Positions 58,353-64,000 of a stretch of DNA of 64,000 nucleotides are shown piece by piece. This DNA is from CAWAMR01 sp963783095 (GTDB lineage: Bacteria; Planctomycetota; Planctomycetia; Gemmatales; Gemmataceae). Position numbers and translations under genes: made by a program. Below the pieces are notes generated by a model. The model was given only the letters and a program-made list of their open reading frames with translations. It did no database searches and had not been told where the DNA came from. Location: contig CAWAMR010000018.1 of assembly GCA_963783095.1 (NCBI GenBank), forward strand, positions 248,001 through 312,000. Reading direction: 5' to 3'. Each line of letters begins with the position of its first letter. The first letter of the stretch is position 1.

Positions 58353-59915
58353 ATGAATGCGCCGAAATCAGCTGCCCCTAAATCGACCGCCCCTAAACTC
58401 ACCGGTGCGGAGTTGCTTCGACTCGTCGATGTCATGCATCGCGAGAAGAACATCCCCAAGGAAATCATCTTCACCGGTATCGAAGCCTCTCTTCAGATGG
58501 CTGCCCAGCGCTCCAGTGGTGAAGAAGAAGATGTCATCGTTCACATCGATCGGGGCAGCGGCCAGATCATCGCTCAGCGCGGCGATCAGGCCATTGATCC
58601 CGAACATCTGGGCCGAATCGCTGCCCAGTCCGCCAAGCAGGTGATGATCCAGAAGATCCGCGAGGCCGAGAGCGACGGTGTCTTTACCGAATTCGCCACG
58701 AAAAAGGGCGAAATGGTCACGGGCACGATTCAGCGTCTCGACGCCGGGACCGCCATTGTCTCTCTCAGCAAGGATGGCAAAAACGCCACCGGAACCGTCG
58801 AATCGCTGTTGCCGCGCTCCGAACAAATCCCCGGCGAGACCCACCACGTCAACGATCGCATCAAGGCGGTCGTCATGGATGTCCGCCGCAACGGTCATCG
58901 GGTCAAGATCGTATTATCGCGAAATCATCCCGATTTCGTTCGATCACTCTTCGAGCAAGAGATCCCGGAAATCGCCGACCACACCATCGCCGTCAAAGCC
59001 GTTTCGCGCGAGGCCGGCTATCGCAGCAAGGTCGCCGTCAGTTCCATCGACCCGAAAGTCGACTGCGTGGGTGCCTGCGTCGGGGTGCGTGGCAGCCGAA
59101 TCAAGAATGTGATCGATGAGTTGAACGGCGAGCGAATCGACATCGTCCGCTGGAATGACTCGGTCCAGGTCATGATTACCAACGCTCTTCAGCCTGCCGA
59201 GATCACGGAAGTAATGCTCTACCCCCGGCTGGGACGTGCGGTTGTTCTGGTTGCGGAAGATCAACTGTCGCTCGCGATCGGCCGCCGCGGTCAGAATGTC
59301 AGGCTCGCGAGCAAGCTCGTGGGTTGGGACATCGAGATCATGACCCACGATGAACTCGGCGAGAGCGTCGACAAGGCCGAACGCTGGTTCAACCATATTC
59401 CTGGAATGACACCGGAATTGATGGAACTGCTGATCACGGAAGGACATCTATCCTACACAGATTTGAGCTTCCTCGATGCGGCAACGCTCGCTGAAATGGC
59501 TGGGGTTGGCGAGGAAGAGGCCGACGACATGATCCAGTTCGCCGAGGAGATGGCGGAGCGGGTTGAGCGGGAAGGCGAAGAAAACGTCCTGAACGAGATC
59601 TCGCCTCGGCCGCCGGAAGTGGTTGAAGAATCGGCACCTGCGGAAGAAACGGCCACGACGGAAGGGCAACTCGAACCAGGGGTTGAAGGCGAGATGCCCG
59701 CGGAAGTCGCCGATCAAATGCAGATGGAGCAAGCGATTGCAGATGTTCCAGCGGAGGTGGAAGGAATGGAACACGCGCCGACCACCGAAGAAGCGCCGGC
59801 AGCAGGGAGTTTCGACAGCCTGTTCGCAAAGGATGAGCCTGCACCACAAGAGGAACCGGCAAAGCAAGAAGAACATCCCCATAACGAAGCGGGGCATTCA
59901 GACGGCAGTCAATGA
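58353..59915 (+). CDS. nusA: Transcription termination/antitermination protein NusA
   Basis: 520 aa from the ATG at 58353. RNA-polymerase-binding N-terminal domain (LLRLVDVMHREKNIPKEIIFTGIEASLQ), S1 domain (KGEMVTGTIQRLDAGTAIVSL), and KH domains with the hallmark CVGVRGSRIKNVIDEL and AIGRRGQNVRLASKL. NusA modulates pausing, termination and rRNA antitermination. C-terminal helix-hairpin-helix units (GMTPELMELLITEG, MAGVGEEEADDMIQFA) and a long acidic tail of about 110 residues rich in Glu, Ala and Pro follow. infB usually follows nusA directly; here it lies 2.5 kb away. Confidence 0.95.
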   Translation: MNAPKSAAPKSTAPKLTGAELLRLVDVMHREKNIPKEIIFTGIEASLQMAAQRSSGEEEDVIVHIDRGSGQIIAQRGDQAIDPEHLGRIAAQSAKQVMIQKIREAESDGVFTEFATKKGEMVTGTIQRLDAGTAIVSLSKDGKNATGTVESLLPRSEQIPGETHHVNDRIKAVVMDVRRNGHRVKIVLSRNHPDFVRSLFEQEIPEIADHTIAVKAVSREAGYRSKVAVSSIDPKVDCVGACVGVRGSRIKNVIDELNGERIDIVRWNDSVQVMITNALQPAEITEVMLYPRLGRAVVLVAEDQLSLAIGRRGQNVRLASKLVGWDIEIMTHDELGESVDKAERWFNHIPGMTPELMELLITEGHLSYTDLSFLDAATLAEMAGVGEEEADDMIQFAEEMAERVEREGEENVLNEISPRPPEVVEESAPAEETATTEGQLEPGVEGEMPAEVADQMQMEQAIADVPAEVEGMEHAPTTEEAPAAGSFDSLFAKDEPAPQEEPAKQEEHPHNEAGHSDGSQ

Positions 59916-60034
59916 AGCTGACGACCTTGCCCCCGAATTGCACAACAAATTAATGCTAGTGCAAGGATGAGGCCGTTCGTGATCGACTCCTCAATCAATG
60001 ACACTGTCGGGTTCAGCAACTCCATTTTGTCATC

Positions 60035-60454
60035 ATGTTCACTATCTTCCATTTTTTTGCATTGGCAGGAACCGTGCTTGGCCTGTCAGTTGGCGCAATG
60101 GCAGGCTCTCGGTGGCTTGGATGGCCGGGAATTGTTCTTGGCGCGGTTGCCGGTATGGTCGCTGGAAACATAGTGGGGCGGTTACCGTTCGCGATTGTCG
60201 GGTATTTGCTGAGACGCGATTTCAAGCGATGTGATATTGCGACTTTGCGGTCTCGGCTCGATAGTGAATATTACATTGCGCACCTCATAATTGCAGAGTT
60301 GGTCATTCGTGGCGAGCCAATTGAGTCATTCAGCGACTATGTAGCTGGGCTTTTAAGCTCAGACTCTTCGGATCGACGAAACATTGGAGAGGCTATCGTG
60401 CGGATTTGGCCAGAAACAGCGAAGGCAGTTCCTTCGAGGGATGCACTGAATTAG
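60035..60454 (+). CDS. Hypothetical membrane protein with glycine-zipper helices
   Basis: 139 aa. Two hydrophobic helices with regularly spaced glycines (LAGTVLGLSVGAMAGSRWLGW, IVLGAVAGMVAGNIVG), then a soluble tail with LLSSDSSDRRNIGEAIVRIW. No family recognised. Located between nusA and the repeat region. Confidence 0.65.
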   Translation: MFTIFHFFALAGTVLGLSVGAMAGSRWLGWPGIVLGAVAGMVAGNIVGRLPFAIVGYLLRRDFKRCDIATLRSRLDSEYYIAHLIIAELVIRGEPIESFSDYVAGLLSSDSSDRRNIGEAIVRIWPETAKAVPSRDALN

Positions 60455-60894
60455 GGGGCTGCCGATGGATTTCCTGAAGCGCTCGATTTGAACAGAAAAC
60501 CGTTGCGCCTTGATTATCCAGAGTAAACTACGCGAGTGAAAAACTCCTCGTTAACACGGCAGTTTACCACATTTCACCCGATTCGGGGAGGTTTTCCATT
60601 GGCCGTGCTGACAGACAGCGAGGTTAATCCGAAACCTCGCGAAGAATATGTTTTTCACAATGTCTTTACCTTTCCCCAACACACGATACAAACATTTCGA
60701 CATCGTGACGAAATTCTTATTGATCGAGCATCATGACGGGATTACTGACACGAAGAAAGAGCAAGGAATCTACCCAAACCCAAGCCAAAGCAACCCAAAG
60801 ATGAGACCGAAGGCGGTTAGCCATGAACGAAGCCGAAACCTGAGCCGAAAGACATCGACAAGGTCTTCACAAGTTTCCAGCAGTTCCTTCTACC

Positions 60895-61038
60895 AGCCCG
60901 CTGGGTGTAGCCAACTTCTCTGGGGGGTCGTAGCCGAATTCGCCAGAATTCGGGTTTCGCCACACCCCGAATTCTGGCGAATTCGGCTACACCATCGAAT
61001 CCGACGCCCCCAGAGAATCTGGTTATACCCAGCCCGCT
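60895..61038. mobile_element. 128-bp MITE with the terminal repeats of IS element A and an 8-bp target duplication
   Basis: The element spans 60903-61030. Left end GGGTGTAGCCA..TTCTCTGG matches the right end of element A; right end, inverted, GGGTATAACCA..TTCTCTGG matches the left end of element A. It is flanked by AGCCCGCT at 60895-60902 and 61031-61038. The interior is a 25-bp perfect hairpin (GTAGCCGAATTCGCCAG.. paired with its complement). No coding sequence. It is a non-autonomous element most likely moved by the element A transposase. Confidence 0.88.
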
Positions 61039-61129
61039 GCGTAAAGCCATCCGAGTTTGATTATGGTCATGGGTACACTATAATAGATTGGTGCGAGCGC
61101 GATCTGGGGACCAAAAGACGGTCACTTCC

Positions 61130-61990
61130 GCATGTTACAAATTGCTACAAGAATTCGATTTGCGCCGACTATGGTAGACACAAACGACCGTGCATGCGAA
61201 CAGAATGTTACAAATTGCTACAAGAATTCGATTTCGCTCAGTCTATCGTAAAGTCAAACAAATGAATAATACTGCAAGACACTACAAATTGCTTCCAAAG
61301 ACCTCGGCAGTTGATAAAACGATTATCGATTGATTGGCTGATCAGGTCCCAAAACGGGGCTACAAATTGCTACAAAAATCGGTTTGCATCCATGATCGCA
61401 AACGCCGACGAATCAATTACGGAGTGGCGTGCTTCCAAGAAACTTCGCCTCAATCCAACGATTATTGATTTGATATTCTGGCGAAGTTACTTTCAGATGA
61501 GGGCCCGAAACCGGGCGCAGACGCTACAAATTGCTACACAATTTGGTTTGCGGCTCAATAATTTAATAATCAAACAAACTAATAATCGAATGCATTGCTT
61601 CCAAGAAACTTCGCCTGAATCCAACGATTATTGATTTGATATTCTGGCGAAGTTACTTTCAGATAAGGGCCCGAGCATCGGGCGCAGCCGCTACAAATTG
61701 CTACAAAAATCGGTTTCCACATTGATGATCGTAAATACGAACGAACGTATAGACTAATGGCGTGTTACAAATTGCTACACATTTTTGAATCGCGGATCGA
61801 CTATTGAATAACCAAACAAACGAGGCGATGAACGGACATGCTACAATATGCTCCCAAAGAACTCGGCATTTGATCGGACGATTATCGATTTGATACACTG
61901 ACGAAGTTCTTTGGTGAATGGAGCCCGTCGGGTTGCTACAAATTGTTGCAAAAACTTGATATTGCGACGACTAATGCAAAATAAAGCGAA
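61130..61990. repeat. Degenerate tandem repeat array between nusA and infB
   Basis: Nine copies of a TACAAATTGCTACAA-like word begin at 61136, 61209, 61283, 61361, 61525, 61692, 61766, 61842 and 61937, spaced 73-78 bases, twice about 165, last 95. A second unit CTTCCAAGAAACTTCG.. with GATTATTGATTTGATATTCTGG alternates with it; the 110-base stretches at 61431 and 61597 are nearly identical. A GGGCCCGA..CGGGC hairpin is kept in both. No open frame covers it. Confidence 0.75.
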
Positions 61991-62453
61991 TATAGAATTG
62001 ATGTTTCGCGCCGAATACCGTTGTCACCCAATACCAATCATCGGTGAGAAATCTTTCGGCACCCGAACCCCGGCTTCCCTGCTGTGTCTATATCCATACG
62101 TTGCTCAAAGTTCACGAATTAAAGCAAGAAAAAGGCTTCCCATTGATGTGCTCTTGCTTTTTTCATAGTCTTTCAGTGTATAATTCGTTAGAGTTTATTA
62201 TTCCTTTTCCCCTCCGGCCGCGTTAGGAGTCTGTCGACACAGCATGCCATGATTTGACTTTCCCTCCACAATCAGGGCGGCCGGGCGATTTTTCGCAGCC
62301 TGCCCCTTCAAGAATGGCATTCTCGGTTCGGCGCGGGAAGAGTCTCTCTTCCCAATCCAACAGGGTCGGGTAAAATAGCGTAATCATTCCACAAAATAAC
62401 CATCCTCGCATCAGCGAGACGGGGCGTAGGGGAACGCCTCGAAGGAGCACCGC
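61991..62453. other. Leader region before infB
   Basis: 463 bases with no recognisable gene. It holds a run ACGGGTC, an AT-rich block at 62150-62210 and a GAAGGAGCACCGC ribosome-like site just before the TTG at 62454. A promoter for infB is likely here because nusA is far away, but I see no clear box sequence. Confidence 0.4.
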
Positions 62454-64000
62454 TTGCAGCAGACCAAAGATACCAAAGATACTAAGGACAATAAGGAAAA
62501 AATCCGAGTCTTTGCTCTAGCGCGCCACCCTTGGGGTGGACAGCAAGACCGTTATCGACCTCTGCAAAGGGCTTGGCTTCGACGTGAAAAGCCAGCTTTC
62601 CGGTCTGGAGCCGGAACAGGTCGAACAACTCAAACAGCGCATGGCCAAGGGCGGCAAGGCAACACCCGCGGAAGCGCCCGCCCTGCACCTGCCGTGACGT
62701 TGCCCCCCAAAGACAAAAAGATTGTCAACCTCCAACCGCAGAAAGCACCTCTACGGTCTGAAGCCCCACGGCCCAACGAAACAACGCCGGAGCCGAGCGC
62801 TGGTTCCATCATCGAGACAAGGCCCGTTGTTCCGCAGCAGAGGCGCAGAATGGCAGCCTGAACCCGCATCGAGTCACGTACCGACACCGGAATCCACGGT
62901 TCGGACACCTGCGCCGATTGTGGAAACTGGCGGTTTGACTCCTCCTGAAGCGGATGTTCAGTCGGCACCGCTGATCGTGGAGGGTTCTCGAACTCTTCCC
63001 ACGCCCGGTGTCGCCCCCGTTATCGCTGTCGATGAACGCATCCCGCCATCGGCCTCGGTGGAAGCTGGTTCCCCCGCGAAAACAGAGCCGAGTCCGGTCG
63101 CGCCAGCACCCGCGAAACCACCGCTACCTACCAGCGCTCGAATGCCAAACTTGTCCGGCACCCGTCCTGCTTCGTTGACACGTCCACCTGCCCCAAGAAC
63201 AGGCCCTGCTCCAACTTCCGACGCAGGCCCTCCGAAAACCCCGGCCGGCCCTCCATCCACGCCGACCACGACCGGTCCTCGTCCCACCACGCCGGGCGCT
63301 GGAGGACCGACCCGACCAGCGCCGCACACAGGTAGTGGCGGCACAAGCCCGCCACGGGCACCGGCTCACGGCGCGGCCCCGCCTCGACCGTATGGCTCCC
63401 CAACTCGAACCGGCCCCGGAACCGGAACCAGTGGTCCACGTGGGGGGAGCGGGCCAGGACCAGTGCGCCCTGGTCCGGGTACAACGACCGGGGGTGGCGG
63501 GCCTGGCCGTTCGCCCGGCGGGCCTGGTGCACCTCCAGCCGGTGGACCGGGAACGACGCCCGGCAATCGCCATCGTCGCACCGATCGTGATCGGCACGCT
63601 GTACTTACCGACCGTCGTTCGCCCGGCGATCCAAATAAGAAGGGTCCCGGCCCGGCGCAGCCTCAGGCACCCAAACAGCGTCCCTTCTCGCCGGAGGAAC
63701 TGATTGCGCTGCGTAACGGTACTCTTCTGGCTGATTTGCTCAAGAAGAAGAAAGAAGATCCCACGCGCACCGCCCGGCGGGATGGGAACCGGCAAGGGAG
63801 GGATGCAGGAACCCGATGCCGATCAGGACTCGGAAGAGGGCAAGAAGAAAAAGCGCTCCCCGGACGAGAAACTCGTCACGCCGATCGCGCCAAACGGCAG
63901 GAACAGCGCAAAGTCCGGCAAACCAGCGTCGTCGTTCAGAATGGCCAGGTCGACGTCATCGAGGAGGAGCGCGTCAGAGCGCAGCAAGCGCCCCAAGCCG
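62454..64000 (+). CDS. infB: Translation initiation factor IF-2, N-terminal part (frameshifted, runs off the window)
   Basis: TTG start at 62454 with AAGGAG seven bases upstream. The first frame gives KIRVFALAR, then a break near 62530 leads to LGVDSKTVIDLCKGLGFDVK and QLSGLEPEQVEQLKQRMAKGG, the IF2 N-terminal fold. Further breaks follow near 62690 and again after 63.7 kb. The long linker is Pro/Gly/Arg/Thr-rich and partly in different frames, as is normal in composition for planctomycete IF-2 linkers. The GTPase domain lies beyond the window. IF-2 delivers initiator tRNA to the ribosome. Confidence 0.85.

Noticed and set aside
60536..60736. 66-codon frame upstream of the MITE
   Set aside because: No ribosome site, no family similarity and low-complexity composition; the 440 bases before the MITE show nothing I can support.
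61130..61990. CRISPR array
   Set aside because: The conserved word is only about 15 bases, spacing varies from 73 to 167, and the intervening sequence is itself repeated. No cas genes are present.
63124..63795. Arg/Gly/Pro-rich minus-strand frames at the end of the window
   Set aside because: They lie opposite the low-complexity IF-2 linker, which explains the composition.

Overview
This window reads as a draft chromosome segment of a planctomycete, most likely of the Gemmataceae/Gemmatales. The evidence is the gene content: DUF1501 proteins paired with PSCyt1/DUF1549/DUF1553 proteins, a DUF1592/DUF1588/DUF1585 cytochrome protein, TIGR03000 domains, a DUF1559 protein, a PmoA-type (DUF6807) protein, an ECF sigma factor beside a serine/threonine kinase, and many hairpin-rich intergenic spacers. 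Lineage is inferred from these families; there is no rRNA gene to confirm it.

Layout. 0.1-8.2 kb: secreted proteins, a metallo-beta-lactamase-fold protein, two tandem exported TIGR03000-methyltransferase fusions, a PmoA-like protein and a YeiH-type transporter. 8.2-22 kb: one co-directional block with an ECF sigma factor, a membrane Ser/Thr kinase whose C-terminal domain is CsgG-like, two giant CsgG/propeller paralogues, a small secreted protein and a free-standing secreted copy of the kinase's CsgG-like domain, closed by a strong bidirectional terminator. 22-31 kb: planctomycete cytochrome/sulfatase-like loci (DUF1501, PSD1, PQQ propeller, DUF1592). 31-41 kb: a PAS-GAF-pseudoreceiver protein, two metallophosphoesterases, two decayed toxin-antitoxin pairs, a TolB-like/DUF1501 pair, a DUF433 gene with two unknown partners and a four-gene translationally coupled cassette of unknown function. 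41-45 kb: RNA repair (archease, rtcB) and a parvulin-like foldase. 45.0-48.0 kb: two complete ISKra4-like insertion sequences side by side, each with inverted repeats and an 8-bp target duplication. 48-56 kb: lipoprotein, threonine dehydratase-like enzyme, sucC and sucD separated by two unrelated genes, a ParE-type TA module and lspA. 56-64 kb: DUF1559 protein, nusA, then about 2 kb without a recognisable gene carrying a 128-bp MITE and an unusual tandem repeat array, then the 5' part of infB, which runs off the window.

More than twenty genes are split by single-base frame changes. Essential genes (sucC, lspA, infB) are hit as often as accessory ones, so I treat these as uncorrected indels in the assembly and annotate each as one gene with its probable break point.

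The most interesting structures are the ISKra4-like pair with the matching MITE, the 61.1-62.0 kb repeat array between nusA and infB, and the ECF-kinase-CsgG block in which the same domain occurs as kinase sensor, inside giant propeller proteins and as a free protein.
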